A DNA stretch of 64,000 nt from Pantoea allii (GTDB lineage Bacteria > Pseudomonadota > Gammaproteobacteria > Enterobacterales > Enterobacteriaceae), in contig NZ_NTMH01000040.1 in NCBI RefSeq assembly GCF_002307475.1, positions 558,001-622,000 of the forward strand, written 5' to 3'. The notes below the pieces were generated by a model. It made no database searches. It was not told where the DNA came from and worked only from the letters and a program-made list of their open reading frames with translations. Shown here piece by piece: positions 25,399-34,484 of this stretch. Within the stretch, counting starts at the first letter, position 1. The number at the start of each line of letters is the position of its first letter. The position numbers were made by a program, and so were the translations under genes.

Positions 25399-27573
25399 CT
25401 AGAACCTGAGCGTAGCGGTTGCGGTAATCTGTCGCTCCGCGCCGTAAAAACACGCTGTTGTGGCGTAACATCCTGCGACGTAATTCTTATCAAAGAGATT
25501 GTTAACGTTCAGCCCTATGGTTGACCCCGGCATACTGAATCTGCCCAAATCATACTGTATGACGGCATTCCAGATCGTGTAGGGCTTCACTTTAAAGGAG
25601 TTTGCGTTATCACCTTCCGTTGACCCGATATAGCGACTGCCTAATCCTACCGTCAATCCGCTAAGGGACGTTTCATGGAAAGTATAGTTTCCCCATAATG
25701 CCGCCATATTTTTTGGAATTTCAGCAGGGCGATTACCTTGATACAACGTGTCTTTGGTATATTCTGCATCCGTGTAGGAATAGCTGCCGATAATATCGAC
25801 ATTTTCTGTCAGCGCTGCTTTTGTCTCAAGCTCAATACCTCGGGAGCGTTGCTCGCCATTTTGTATTGAATATAAAATATGCTCAGGATCTGAACTCAGA
25901 TTTTTATCTTTTGTTAACTGAAATACCGACAAGGTTGCGGAAATCAATTGATTGTCAGGAATATATTTTATCCCGGCTTCATATTGTTTGGCGCGAGATG
26001 CCTGGAACATTTTACCTGTATAGTCTGATCCCGCGGTTGGCAGGAAGGATTCACTGTAGCTAATGTAAGGTGAAATACCGTTATCAAACAGGTAGTTCAG
26101 GCCTCCACGCCATGTAAATTCATTATCATCCTGTCCGGCGGCGGTATTGTTAGTAAGACGATTGACGCTGTCTACTTCAGACCAGTCATAACGCCCACCC
26201 AGTGTGAATACCCAGTGATTCCACTCCGCCTGATCCTGCAAGTACAGGCCCGTCTGTTGCAGATGATCGACCTGATCCCGGTAACCGAAATACTGCACCG
26301 CCGTATTACCATATACAGGATTGACCAGATTCAGACTGGACGCTATACCCAGCGCCTGCCATACATCATTACGCGTGCGCCGGTAATCCACGCCCATAAG
26401 CAACGTGTGGTCTACCGCATAGGTGGAAAACGTATGTTGCGCCTGAGTATCAACGGCGAAGGTCGACAAATGCTCTTTAGCGTTAAGCGCACCTCGGGTC
26501 AGTTGCGACGGATCAAAGGGGGAAATCTGGCTTCCAAAGATTGTTCGGTAATCCATATCTACCGTTCCGTAGCGCAGGTTCTGTCGTATTGTCCAACTGT
26601 CATTGAGTTGATGGTCGAAGGCATAGCCGACTAACTTCTGTTTACGGGAAATTTTATTATAGCCCGGTTCACCATCGTTAAAACTGGTGGGTAATTTTCC
26701 ACCCGCGCCACTGGTTACCGTTCCTTCTTTAGGCAGGTAGCCAAACCATCCTGTATCGGGTTCATCGAGAAAACTGCTTAAAAAAGTAAACTGGGTTTTG
26801 TCGCTGGGACGCCATGTGAAGGACGGCGCGATAGAATAACGCTTGGCTTTTTCACCCGTCTGTTGCTGATCCTGATCGCTGGCCACGCCTGTCAGTCGGT
26901 AAGTTAACTTATTGTCGTCATCAACCGCGCCGCCAAAATCAAAACCGGTCTGGAAAAGATTATGGTTGCCTGCTTTAAACTGCACTTCGCGAAGGGTTTC
27001 CGGTGTCGGACGCTTGCTGACCAATGCAATAATGCCGCTGGGGTCACTCAGGCCATACAGGACAGAGGCAGGACCACGCAGCAATTCAGCGCGTTCCAGC
27101 ATATAAGGATCGACCTGGAATGAAGTGAAACTGTCACTCTGCAGTTTGAGTCCATCAAGATAAATATTATCGCCGACCTGGCTGAACCCCCGGATATTAA
27201 CTGAATTAAACCCGCTTACTGAACCGCGACTGTCAACCATCACATCGGCTGAATAACGAAAAGCATCTTTCAGTGTCTGTGGGCCGAGCAAATCCATTTC
27301 TTCACGCGTGACAACGGTAATTGACTGGGGGGTTTTACGGAGTGGCGTATCTGTTTTAGTGGCTGTCGCACTTCGTTTTGCCACCACGGAACCTACTGGT
27401 CCCCAGGCATTTTCTGCAGCGTTACTCTGCCCATCGCTTGTTACCGTAAGTGTATCCTGCTTAGGTGAAGCCCCGTCGCTGTCTGCTGACAGGGCGGGAA
27501 ATGACAGTGAACTCATTAATGCGCTAATGATGACCGCACAGTAACGTGGAACAAGGACTCTTCGTACTTTCAT
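25399..27573 (-). CDS. TonB-dependent siderophore receptor (FhuA/FoxA-like)
   Basis: This protein of about 724 residues has a signal peptide (MKVRRVLV... to FPALSA), a TonB box DTLTVT soon after it, a plug domain to about residue 180 (TPLRKTPQSITVVTREEMDL, then LRGPASVLYGLSDPSG) and a 22-strand-type barrel ending in Phe. The end, NNLFDKNYVAGCYATTACFY then GAERQITATATLRF, is typical of FhuA-related hydroxamate receptors, including the Cys pair. The frame is open 25 codons further up, but ATG 27573 begins a proper signal peptide. A Fur-like inverted repeat lies about 260 bases upstream, so iron limitation should induce it. The exact siderophore is unknown. Confidence 0.87.
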   Translation of the reverse strand: MKVRRVLVPRYCAVIISALMSSLSFPALSADSDGASPKQDTLTVTSDGQSNAAENAWGPVGSVVAKRSATATKTDTPLRKTPQSITVVTREEMDLLGPQTLKDAFRYSADVMVDSRGSVSGFNSVNIRGFSQVGDNIYLDGLKLQSDSFTSFQVDPYMLERAELLRGPASVLYGLSDPSGIIALVSKRPTPETLREVQFKAGNHNLFQTGFDFGGAVDDDNKLTYRLTGVASDQDQQQTGEKAKRYSIAPSFTWRPSDKTQFTFLSSFLDEPDTGWFGYLPKEGTVTSGAGGKLPTSFNDGEPGYNKISRKQKLVGYAFDHQLNDSWTIRQNLRYGTVDMDYRTIFGSQISPFDPSQLTRGALNAKEHLSTFAVDTQAQHTFSTYAVDHTLLMGVDYRRTRNDVWQALGIASSLNLVNPVYGNTAVQYFGYRDQVDHLQQTGLYLQDQAEWNHWVFTLGGRYDWSEVDSVNRLTNNTAAGQDDNEFTWRGGLNYLFDNGISPYISYSESFLPTAGSDYTGKMFQASRAKQYEAGIKYIPDNQLISATLSVFQLTKDKNLSSDPEHILYSIQNGEQRSRGIELETKAALTENVDIIGSYSYTDAEYTKDTLYQGNRPAEIPKNMAALWGNYTFHETSLSGLTVGLGSRYIGSTEGDNANSFKVKPYTIWNAVIQYDLGRFSMPGSTIGLNVNNLFDKNYVAGCYATTACFYGAERQITATATLRF

Positions 27574-28206
27574 GTCTGTATGCACTCGTAGGGTTTGAAT
27601 AAAATACATTTGACTGAAACGAATAAGCGCCAGGCCCGCGCGCGCCACTTTCTAAAAAAGAAGTCTGCTTTCCATGACGGTAAACCGGCCCTGAACAGCG
27701 GCATCTGCGCCTTCTGTGACCCTGTTGTCAGGCAACGCCACTCAGGCTGCGCATCGGTGGGAACGCAGCCGTTATCGCTGTTCAGCACGCGGATTCATAA
27801 CGTTTCAGTCGTAAAACATCCAACACAAATAAAAATCATTCTCATTTAATAGCGAGAATGATTTTTTCGATAGCGAAACCCAGACATAAAATTTTTCATT
27901 TCAGCCAAAAGTGACGAGTTTTTCTTTTCAGCGGGGGGGAATCCAGACTTAACGTCAGAAATGATGTGGTTGATGTCGCCTTCACCGGCAATATCGCTAC
28001 AACGAAATCAGAGAAACACCTGAATGTTTCTTGGCGTCAACGACGGTTAAAGGCCGGCTTTTTTCCGCCAGGGCGTCATGCCACTGGGTATGAATGAAGT
28101 GTGATAAACAACAACCCCCCGGTGGAACAATCTGTCAAGAAAAGGGGGGAACGTCTGTTGTCTGGGCGAACTGAACGAGCAAGGGATGACGGATCAGGCT
28201 GTGCGT
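27574..28206. other. Promoter region of the TonB receptor; no gene seen
   Basis: These 630 bases hold the long leader of the receptor gene, the Fur-like site (27831-27867), and beyond it G+C-rich sequence without a believable gene up to the AraC stop. Frames on both strands near 27570-27850 have untypical composition and no start signals. Confidence 0.5.
27831..27867. promoter_or_regulatory. Fur-like inverted repeat upstream of the TonB receptor
   Basis: AAAAATCATTCTC (27831-27843) and GAGAATGATTTTT (27854-27866) form a perfect 13-bp inverted repeat with a 10-base AT-rich centre. Each arm contains the Fur hexamer-like parts (AATCATT / GAGAATGAT). This fits one extended or two overlapping Fur boxes. 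Confidence 0.75.
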
Positions 28207-29046
28207 TTAATCCAGATAAATTTTGCCAGGCATAACACCTGCTGCAAATTTCTCTGTTCTTTCAAAAAGGTAGCGTGCTGGCGGCTTGCCGACTGCTTTT
28301 CGGAACATGGTGATAAATCCGCTGGCGTTCTCATAGCCAAGTTCCAGCGCCACGGTCTGAACGCTTTCACCGCGGGTTAGGCGCTGAAGTGAAAGAATGA
28401 CATGTAGCTGCCGACGCCAACGGCCATAACTCATGCCGACTTCCTGCAGCATCAGCCGGCTCATGCTTCTTTCACTCATACCAATGCGATGAGCCCATTC
28501 GCTTAAAGAGGATTTGTTAATGGGATCGGCCAGCATCATTTCAGCAAGCTGGCGCAGCCTTCGATCACGTGGCATTGGCAGATGCAGGTCTTCTACAGGC
28601 GCTATAGATAATTCATCAAGTAGGGTTGCTATCAAACGGCTTTCAGGCCCTTCTGTCGCATAGAGCCTCGGTAAACTCGCTGCTTTAAGCAATAATTCAC
28701 GCATGAGTGGGTTCACTGAGAGTGTGCAGCAGGTTTTCGGCAGCCCAGGCATCGCTTCGGGTTCAATAAACAGGCAATAGCATTCTGTATTTCCAGAACC
28801 ACGTGCAGAATGTGGCATGTTGCCCGGTATCCACACGGCACATTGCGGTGGAACAATCCACATCCCCTCGTCTACCTCACAATTGAGCACGCCCCGGACG
28901 GAATAGAGTAATTGCGACTTACGATGTTGGTGTGTTTTATTTTCCCAGCCGCGTGAAACCATGGATGCGCTCATGGCAAAAACGGCGCGCGGAATGCTGT
29001 CAATATCAGGCATAACAACAGAATTTAGCGACGGTCCCAGGGACAT
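28207..29046 (-). CDS. AraC-family regulator with cupin sensor
   Basis: This 279-residue protein has an N-terminal cupin half (HQHRKSQLLYSVRGVLNCEV, WIVPPQCAVWIPGNMPHSAR), the layout of the NimR/YeaM-like AraC subgroup. The C-terminal helix-turn-helix pair is SSLSEWAHRIGMSERSMSRL and TVALELGYENASGFITMFRK. The nearest divergent gene is the small protein at 29262, 215 bases away, which is a likely target. Another possibility is control of the siderophore receptor downstream on the same strand. Confidence 0.83.
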   Translation of the reverse strand: MSLGPSLNSVVMPDIDSIPRAVFAMSASMVSRGWENKTHQHRKSQLLYSVRGVLNCEVDEGMWIVPPQCAVWIPGNMPHSARGSGNTECYCLFIEPEAMPGLPKTCCTLSVNPLMRELLLKAASLPRLYATEGPESRLIATLLDELSIAPVEDLHLPMPRDRRLRQLAEMMLADPINKSSLSEWAHRIGMSERSMSRLMLQEVGMSYGRWRRQLHVILSLQRLTRGESVQTVALELGYENASGFITMFRKAVGKPPARYLFERTEKFAAGVMPGKIYLD

Positions 29047-29261
29047 ACATTCAGCCTTAAGGTTGAGCGAAGCGTTTTTTGGCGGATTTAAACAACATTA
29101 TGACCAACATTCGCAATGCAGTCTAAGGGGTATTTAGATAATTTTATTAAATAAGAGTTTTGGTTTCTTTCTGTGCTGCGCGCCACGTCACTGACGTGGC
29201 TGTTTATCGGCGCGACATCAGCTCTGAAAAATTTAATTAACTGATTGACAGGATTATTGCT

Positions 29262-29642
29262 ATGCGAATTGATGATGCTCATTTTCCTATTGTATGGATA
29301 AACATGAATGCTTCGGGCAAGGACCCGGTTGCGTCTCCGTTTAGTGAATTCGAAGCGTTACTGGCGCGTAAGACACCCTTCGTATTGCTTAACGATGAAG
29401 GTTTTACTGAAAGCAAACATGAGCATTCCGCCGATGAGATGAAGCTCACAACACGCTGGATGAAAGCTCACAAAAATGAATTAAGAACCTTTGTTAAAGC
29501 CTCCATAATGATTGAGCCAAACATTGTCAAAAGGACGGCAGCCAGACCTTTCGCCGTGATATATGAAAAGTTTTGGGGCTATCCTTTATTGATGGTCCCC
29601 TCAAAAGAAGAGGCTTTAGCAACCGCAAAAACATTACTTTAA
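29262..29642 (+). CDS. Uncharacterised 126-residue protein divergent from an AraC regulator
   Basis: I do not recognise the family. The protein is soluble, with no signal peptide, and alternates strands and helices: FPIVWINMNA, a short PFVLLNDEGF strand, a helix WMKAHKNELRTFVKASIMIE, then ARPFAVIYEKFWGYPLLMVP. That order is reminiscent of small STAS/SpoIIAA-like folds, but I cannot prove it. ATG 29262 follows ACAGGATTATTGCT, with AGGA nine bases upstream. Its place opposite an AraC gene suggests it is the regulated gene. Confidence 0.6.
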   Translation: MRIDDAHFPIVWINMNASGKDPVASPFSEFEALLARKTPFVLLNDEGFTESKHEHSADEMKLTTRWMKAHKNELRTFVKASIMIEPNIVKRTAARPFAVIYEKFWGYPLLMVPSKEEALATAKTLL

Positions 29643-30012
29643 GCGAGATTAAACCGGTTAAAACGCACACCGCTGACAACCAACAGTCGCAATTAAAAGA
29701 TGAAATGGCGACTGCCTTTCCGAGCCTCCTCTCAATCCCTGCATGTAAAGCCTGTGAGCGCATTTCTTCAGCCGCTGTCTGCTTCTGACTGTCAGCAGAC
29801 ATCCTTCCCAGCGCCCCCGTTTACACCCATCGAAAATAATAATCACAGCAATCGCTGAAGCTATGGCCGCATGAGTCGATAACGCTTGCTCGGCTCATTT
29901 TTAGTGCCGAGGAGGGCTCACGAATACCGATCGCGAACGGATCGGCATGTAGCCCTCTTTTTTTTACAACACCAGTACGTGCATTCCTTTTAATAACAAC
30001 GGAAATAACACT
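29643..30012. other. Intergenic region before the FIST chemoreceptor
   Basis: No gene is evident in these 370 bases. The notable element is the nested hairpin with T run at 29912-29965. Between it and ATG 30013 is an AT-rich stretch; the Shine-Dalgarno before ATG is weak (AACGGAAATAACACT). Confidence 0.5.
29912..29965 (+). terminator. Nested hairpin with T8 tail upstream of the FIST chemoreceptor
   Basis: GAGGGCT (29912-29918) pairs with AGCCCTC (29951-29957), enclosing an inner hairpin CCGATC-GCGAAC-GGATCGG, followed by eight T residues. It could end the transcript of the small gene at 29262, or act as an attenuator or small-RNA end 48 bases before the chemoreceptor start. Confidence 0.65.
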
Positions 30013-31977
30013 ATGTCTGTCATCAAGACAATGACCAGAAGCTTAACCGGTTCCCGTTTTGCAGGGGCCGCTCAGCCCGCCGACGGGATTTTCAACTGTG
30101 AAAGCTTACCAACATCGCTCTCTGCAGCAGGCCTCAGCAATCGTGCTGCGGGTATTTTGCTGACGTTTGTGCCGCCAGAGGCAGATTTTCAGAAGGTCAG
30201 TCAGGTATGGCAACGTTTTACATCGGCGGATCTGACCGTCATTACGCTCTCTTCGAACGGCGCACTCAGCGCCAGCGGTAAGCAGACCACTTACTGCAAA
30301 GGAGAAGGGCAGGAAGGCAGTTGGCTTTGGCTACCGCGCAATCTGATTGCGGAGCATGAAACGCACATCGTCGATCTGCATCTTCATGACACCCACACGG
30401 CAAGCGATCGCATCAGCGCCATTCAACATGAACTGGCCGCGCTGAAGTTGCGTATGCCGCTCTCTGCTGACCGCACCTTTGCCATGATTTACTGTGACGG
30501 CCTGTCAGCATCGGAAGGATTTTTGATGCAGGCCTGGTATAACACCGGCCGTTTTCCGTGCCTGGCGATTGGTGGCTCCGCAGGCGGACGCGCAACCTTT
30601 GACGGTACATGGATTGGCGTGGGTGGTCGGGTGCTGCAGGGCAAAGCCGTTATCGTTTTCTGCCAGATGGCAGCGGGTAAATCTTTTTCGCCCTTCAAGA
30701 GTCAGAACTTTGAGCCGCTGAATAAAAGCTGGCTCATTGCAGAAGCCGATCCCGTTAAGCGTACGCTGACCTCGGTGTTCAACCCGCAGGGGCAGCAGCA
30801 GCCTTTCACCCAGGCACTGGCCGAACATCTTGGCTGCAACGAACAGCAGCTAACCGAGAAGCTGAAAGGGCTGACATTTGCCGTTAAGGTGGGCGAGGTG
30901 TTTTTTATTCGCTCAGTGGCGAAGATGGACAGCCAGAGTGTGCAGTTTTTCTGCGATCTGGAGTTTGGCGATCGGCTTTATTTAATGCGCGAGACCGATT
31001 TTAAACAGGCCACGCAGCGTGACTGGCAGGCGTTTACCCAGCGTCACGGCAAACCGGCGGCTGTTCTGATGAACGACTGCATACTGCGTCGCGCAGGCAA
31101 TGCCGATAAGCTGCACGATGCGCATTTCTTTAAAGGGATTCCTGCCGCAGGCTTCTCCAGCTTTGGTGAGATTCTTGGCGTGCCGATCAACCAGACGCTC
31201 TCTGCGCTGGTGTTCTTTAATCACAGCGTCAATGCCATGGCGCAATTTCCAGTGGAATATGCGAGCTATGCCGCGCATTACGCTCAGCGCGCGTTGCGTC
31301 GCTGGGAGGCGCTCAACCGAGTGCAGTCGGGCGTGCTGGCCCGCGTGGTGAACTATCAGCAGGAGTTAGCGCCCATCGTGCAGGCGCTGCCGGTGCTTGA
31401 GGCGGCAACCCAGAGCCAGGGCGAAGCACTGACGATGGCCGAAAGCAGCATCCGCGCCATCAGCGATATCGCCAAAGAGAGCCAGCAGGCGCAGAGTCGC
31501 CTGGGCGAGGGGCTGGACGATCTGGAAGCGATTTCCAATGGCATCAACGTTATTACGCATGGCATCAGCAATATCGCTTTCCAGACCAATATTCTGGCGC
31601 TCAATGCGGCGGTGGAAGCCGCACGGGCGGGCGAAGCGGGCAGGGGATTTGCCGTGGTTGCCGGAGAAGTGCGTCGTCTGGCGCAGTCCTCCAAAGAGCA
31701 GGCGGAAGCTACGGCAAGCAATATCAACGATGCAGTGAGTACGATTTCACGCATTCGCGACGTTGCGACAAACACTGTACAAACCGCCACGGATATGGCT
31801 GACCGGAGCATTCACGCTGCCGATGCGATTGCGGTGATGAGTGATCGCACCCGGCATGAACGGGCAGGTATGGCAAAGCAGCTGGATAGTCTGCGCACCT
31901 TAACTGCGGGCATGGATGCCATGCAGGAAGCGGTGGCCGAGCTGAAAGTCCTGCAAACCCTGTCCACCTCTCGTTAA
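30013..31977 (+). CDS. Soluble FIST-domain methyl-accepting chemotaxis protein
   Basis: This 654-residue protein joins a FIST N-terminal domain (about residues 40-240, with [10 protein letters not shown] and the [16 protein letters not shown] strand) and a FIST C-terminal domain (about 240-400, ending [15 protein letters not shown]). After them comes an MCP signalling coiled coil. The kinase-contact tip is readable as [20 protein letters not shown], then [20 protein letters not shown], at about residues 520-570. I see no membrane helix, so it is a cytoplasmic chemoreceptor that senses small molecules through FIST and signals to CheA. It stands alone without che genes. The coiled coil is short, and I did not find a C-terminal CheR-tethering pentapeptide. 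Confidence 0.87.
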   Translation: MSVIKTMTRSLTGSRFAGAAQPADGIFNCESLPTSLSAAGLSNRAAGILLTFVPPEADFQKVSQVWQRFTSADLTVITLSSNGALSASGKQTTYCKGEGQEGSWLWLPRNLIAEHETHIVDLHLHDTHTASDRISAIQHELAALKLRMPLSADRTFAMIYCDGLSASEGFLMQAWYNTGRFPCLAIGGSAGGRATFDGTWIGVGGRVLQGKAVIVFCQMAAGKSFSPFKSQNFEPLNKSWLIAEADPVKRTLTSVFNPQGQQQPFTQALAEHLGCNEQQLTEKLKGLTFAVKVGEVFFIRSVAKMDSQSVQFFCDLEFGDRLYLMRETDFKQATQRDWQAFTQRHGKPAAVLMNDCILRRAGNADKLHDAHFFKGIPAAGFSSFGEILGVPINQTLSALVFFNHSVNAMAQFPVEYASYAAHYAQRALRRWEALNRVQSGVLARVVNYQQELAPIVQALPVLEAATQSQGEALTMAESSIRAISDIAKESQQAQSRLGEGLDDLEAISNGINVITHGISNIAFQTNILALNAAVEAARAGEAGRGFAVVAGEVRRLAQSSKEQAEATASNINDAVSTISRIRDVATNTVQTATDMADRSIHAADAIAVMSDRTRHERAGMAKQLDSLRTLTAGMDAMQEAVAELKVLQTLSTSR

Positions 31978-32368
31978 GGCAGCGCTGGCGCAGCGGTTAT
32001 AAACGCGCTGCGCCAGCCAGTCTTTATCGTTTGCCTGGCCTGGCCATGTGATCGCTTCAGCTGCTCGTTGACGCAGATCGGCTGTCTGCAAACGCGGGCT
32101 GTGCGCCGGTTTCTTATTGATGGCAACCCTCGCGCGGCTAAGGCAAACCGTTAATGGCACGCCAGATGCTGCACACTTTACAGAAGGACCCGAACTTGCG
32201 TCTTACGCCGTTGCGCTATACTGTCACCCAGGGCCAATGCTGCCTGCCGCTCGCGTCCGCAAGGATAAGGTGAAAGCATGGTGTTTCCTGATATCAAATA
32301 GCTAACAACTCTTGAGAGTCGGGGCAGGGTAATGCGAGCGCCATCGAGCCTTGACGACAGGAGAACCC
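31978..32368. other. Intergenic region, no gene seen
   Basis: These 390 bases between the chemoreceptor and the glyoxalase-like gene show no credible gene. The frames on both strands are short and lack start signals. Confidence 0.45.
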
Positions 32369-32899
32369 ATGTTATCTATCGAACAAGCCAAACAAATGGC
32401 GACAAAACTCAAATCTTCTCTGGCGCAGCGTGACCTCACGCTTTCTCACTCAGCCGCCCTGGAAACAGTGGCACATCAGTTGGGTTTCAGAGACTGGAAT
32501 ACGGCATCCGCCACATTGCCCGCGCAAATCCCGCCTTCGGCCGTTTCTTTCAGTAAAACCATCCCGATATTAAGAATTTTTGATGAGCGCAAGGCGCGAG
32601 AATTCTATCTGGATTTTCTCTCTTTCAGTGCCGAATTCGAACACCGTTTCGAACCCGGTTTGCCCTTGTATATGGGGATAGTCAGAAATGGCTTACAGTT
32701 GCACCTCTCTGAGCATCATGGCGATGCCAGCCCTGGCGCAACGGTATTTATTCCTGTGCAGAATATTCAGGTATTCCGGGATGAGCTGCATGAGAAAAAG
32801 TACGGCTACGGTCGCCCGGACATTGTTGAGCAGGATTGGGGGCGCGTGATGGAAGTGCATGATCCCTTTGGCAACCGGCTCCGTTTCTGTCAGGGCTGA
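32369..32899 (+). CDS. Glyoxalase/bleomycin-resistance (VOC) protein with an N-terminal helical domain
   Basis: This 176-residue protein has two parts: a helical head (LSIEQAKQMATKLKSSL... LGFRDWNTAS, the glyoxalase-related N-terminal domain) of about 55 residues, and a VOC domain (IPILRIFDERKAREFYLDFL, GNRLRFCQ). The frame also opens with a TTG at 32351, but AGGAG lies five bases before ATG 32369, which I choose. Such fusions are widespread and poorly characterised; binding of bleomycin-like drugs or of small aldehydes is possible. The canonical metal ligands are only partly present. Confidence 0.8.
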   Translation: MLSIEQAKQMATKLKSSLAQRDLTLSHSAALETVAHQLGFRDWNTASATLPAQIPPSAVSFSKTIPILRIFDERKAREFYLDFLSFSAEFEHRFEPGLPLYMGIVRNGLQLHLSEHHGDASPGATVFIPVQNIQVFRDELHEKKYGYGRPDIVEQDWGRVMEVHDPFGNRLRFCQG

Positions 32900-33075
32900 T
32901 CGGCATGGTCAGCCTGGTCATAGCGGCTAAGCGGGCCATGTCTGCGTCATCGCCTTATTGAACAGGCGCGTGATGTCGGTGGCTTTGGGCGAATGGCGGA
33001 CATTCGCCCGCAGCGGCAACCAGCGCGTTTGGTGAATTTGTACTCTTGAATGGCTGGAAAAAGAAGGAGCGTGAT

Positions 33076-33465
33076 ATGCAGTCAGTCCACCTCATGGGTG
33101 ACGGATATGAACCCTATGTCGAACAGAAAGGGGATACGTTGATCTACTCCCTCCCTGTCGATTCCGGCTTTATCACCTATGAATTTGCCTTTGAGATTAG
33201 CCGGGACGATCTTGATGTCCTGCTGTCCGATGATTACCGACGCGCCGTTCTCGAAATTACGGCACATACGCTGCTTCAGCGTTCGACGTTAAAGGGCTAT
33301 GACCGCTTTACCCCGCACGATTTCGATGACCTTATTGCGAACACGCTTCACTCAACGCCAGAATGCCTGCAGACATTCATTGCGCAAGTCAGTCATGAAC
33401 ATCACATCGGTATAGAACTTTATGCGAAAAACATCATGGAACGACGTTCTGCGGCAAAGCCGTGA
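33076..33465 (+). CDS. Uncharacterised 129-residue soluble protein
   Basis: I do not recognise this family. AAGGAG precedes ATG 33076 by about seven bases, so I reject the ten extra upstream codons. The protein starts with beta-rich sequence (GDTLIYSLPVDSGFITYEFA), continues with FEISRDDLDVLLSDDYRRAV, and is helical to the end. It is acidic with no signal peptide. Its size and fold pattern resemble cytosolic immunity or accessory proteins, but no toxin gene is adjacent, so I make no functional claim. Confidence 0.6.
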   Translation: MQSVHLMGDGYEPYVEQKGDTLIYSLPVDSGFITYEFAFEISRDDLDVLLSDDYRRAVLEITAHTLLQRSTLKGYDRFTPHDFDDLIANTLHSTPECLQTFIAQVSHEHHIGIELYAKNIMERRSAAKP

Positions 33466-33570
33466 GCGCTGAACGGGATGTAAGCCTGCTGGCCCTGCGC
33501 CACACTATCTGGCCCTGTGCGATGCCTGGCAATGCCGCCACAGACCGGGTTTTACTTTGAGGATGACGCG

Positions 33571-34065
33571 ATGACCCCTTTTTATCAACTTCATGCCACC
33601 AGCCTGCGTGGCGAACGCATTTCTATGGGTGATTACGCAGGCAAACTGGTGCTGGTGGTTAATACCGCCAGCCACTGTGGCTTCACGCCACAATACGCCG
33701 GCCTTGAAGCGCTCTACCGGAAGTACGCCGACCAGGGACTGATGATACTGGGTTTTCCCTGCAACCAGTTTGGTAAGCAGGAACCCGGCGGTGCCGATGA
33801 CATCGCCCAGACTTGTCACATCAATTATGGTGTGAGCTTCCCGATGTTTGAGAAAGTGGAGGTCAACGGCGCCGCAACGCATCCGGTGTTTCGTTACCTG
33901 AAAGCTGAATTGCCCGGCGTGCTGGGCGGGCGGATCAAATGGAACTTCACTAAGTTTCTGATTGGACGCGACGGCAAACCGCTCAAGCGTTTTGCACCGA
34001 TCGCTACCCCGGAGAAAATGGAAGCCACCATCCTGACCGCTCTTGAAAGCCACGTGTTGCGCTAG
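33571..34065 (+). CDS. Glutathione peroxidase family protein
   Basis: This thioredoxin-fold peroxidase of about 164 residues carries the family catalytic set: peroxidatic Cys36 in NTASHCGFTPQY, Gln in FPCNQFGKQEPG (about 70), and Trp-Asn in IKWNFTKFLIGRDG (about 125). It should reduce organic hydroperoxides, probably with thioredoxin or glutathione. I start at ATG 33571 (GAGGATGACGCG upstream) and not at the GTG at 33517, because the added 18 residues are untypical. It is shorter and clearly different from E. coli BtuE, so it may be a second, acquired peroxidase. Confidence 0.85.
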   Translation: MTPFYQLHATSLRGERISMGDYAGKLVLVVNTASHCGFTPQYAGLEALYRKYADQGLMILGFPCNQFGKQEPGGADDIAQTCHINYGVSFPMFEKVEVNGAATHPVFRYLKAELPGVLGGRIKWNFTKFLIGRDGKPLKRFAPIATPEKMEATILTALESHVLR

Positions 34066-34215
34066 CCCATCCTGAAAGCGTTTGCGCTAACCGGGTTATC
34101 TCCGTGTGAAGGTTTATTCAGCACGGAGCTTGCGCCCTGCTGGATACACGCCGCGGCGTCAGCAACCCCGTTATCTGCGACAGAACAACGGCAAGCATTG
34201 ACCTGATGCACATAT

Positions 34216-34239
34216 CTCCGCTTTGTGCCAGAAGTGAAC
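34216..34239. repeat. Dispersed hairpin repeat, site 5 (degenerate A unit)
   Basis: CTCCGCTTTGTGCCAGAAGT and the following GAAC keep the central GTGCCAGAA core of the family, but the outer arm is mutated. It lies about 150 bases after the peroxidase stop. Confidence 0.65.
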
Positions 34240-34452
34240 TGACAGCAAGGTACAGATTGCAGGTCTCTGGCGCATCGTGCTGAACAAGGCCCGGCAGCCT
34301 TTTATGGATCGATGAGAGGCGATGTGATGAAGATGGAGATGAAAAACTCAGGGTTTCGGGCGCAGGTTTTTGAGAGAGCAATCTCATAAAAAACCTGATG
34401 AGACAGCAGAATGCGATCAAGTATTTTGCCGCTGCACGGTTTCTGTGTTTAA

Positions 34453-34472
34453 AATGATAGAAATCTATCATT
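34453..34472. promoter_or_regulatory. LacI-type palindromic operator upstream of the regulator
   Basis: AATGATAG and CTATCATT are perfect reverse complements around AAAT. The site ends 12 bases before the LacI-family start, so binding would directly block its expression (autoregulation). Related half-sites appear before the structural genes at 35558-35597. Confidence 0.7.
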
Positions 34473-34484
34473 CCAGGCGGCGCA

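Larger units (their letters stand above)
34066..34484. other. Intergenic region before the LacI gene
   Basis: These 420 bases hold no gene. They contain a degenerate dispersed hairpin repeat (34216-34239) and, next to the LacI start, the operator-like palindrome at 34453-34472. Confidence 0.5.

Noticed and set aside
27570-27849. Frames on both strands upstream of the TonB receptor
   Set aside because: They cover the promoter and Fur region, have no start signals and resemble no protein family.
33505-34053. 182-codon minus-strand frame
   Set aside because: Exact antisense shadow of the glutathione peroxidase gene.
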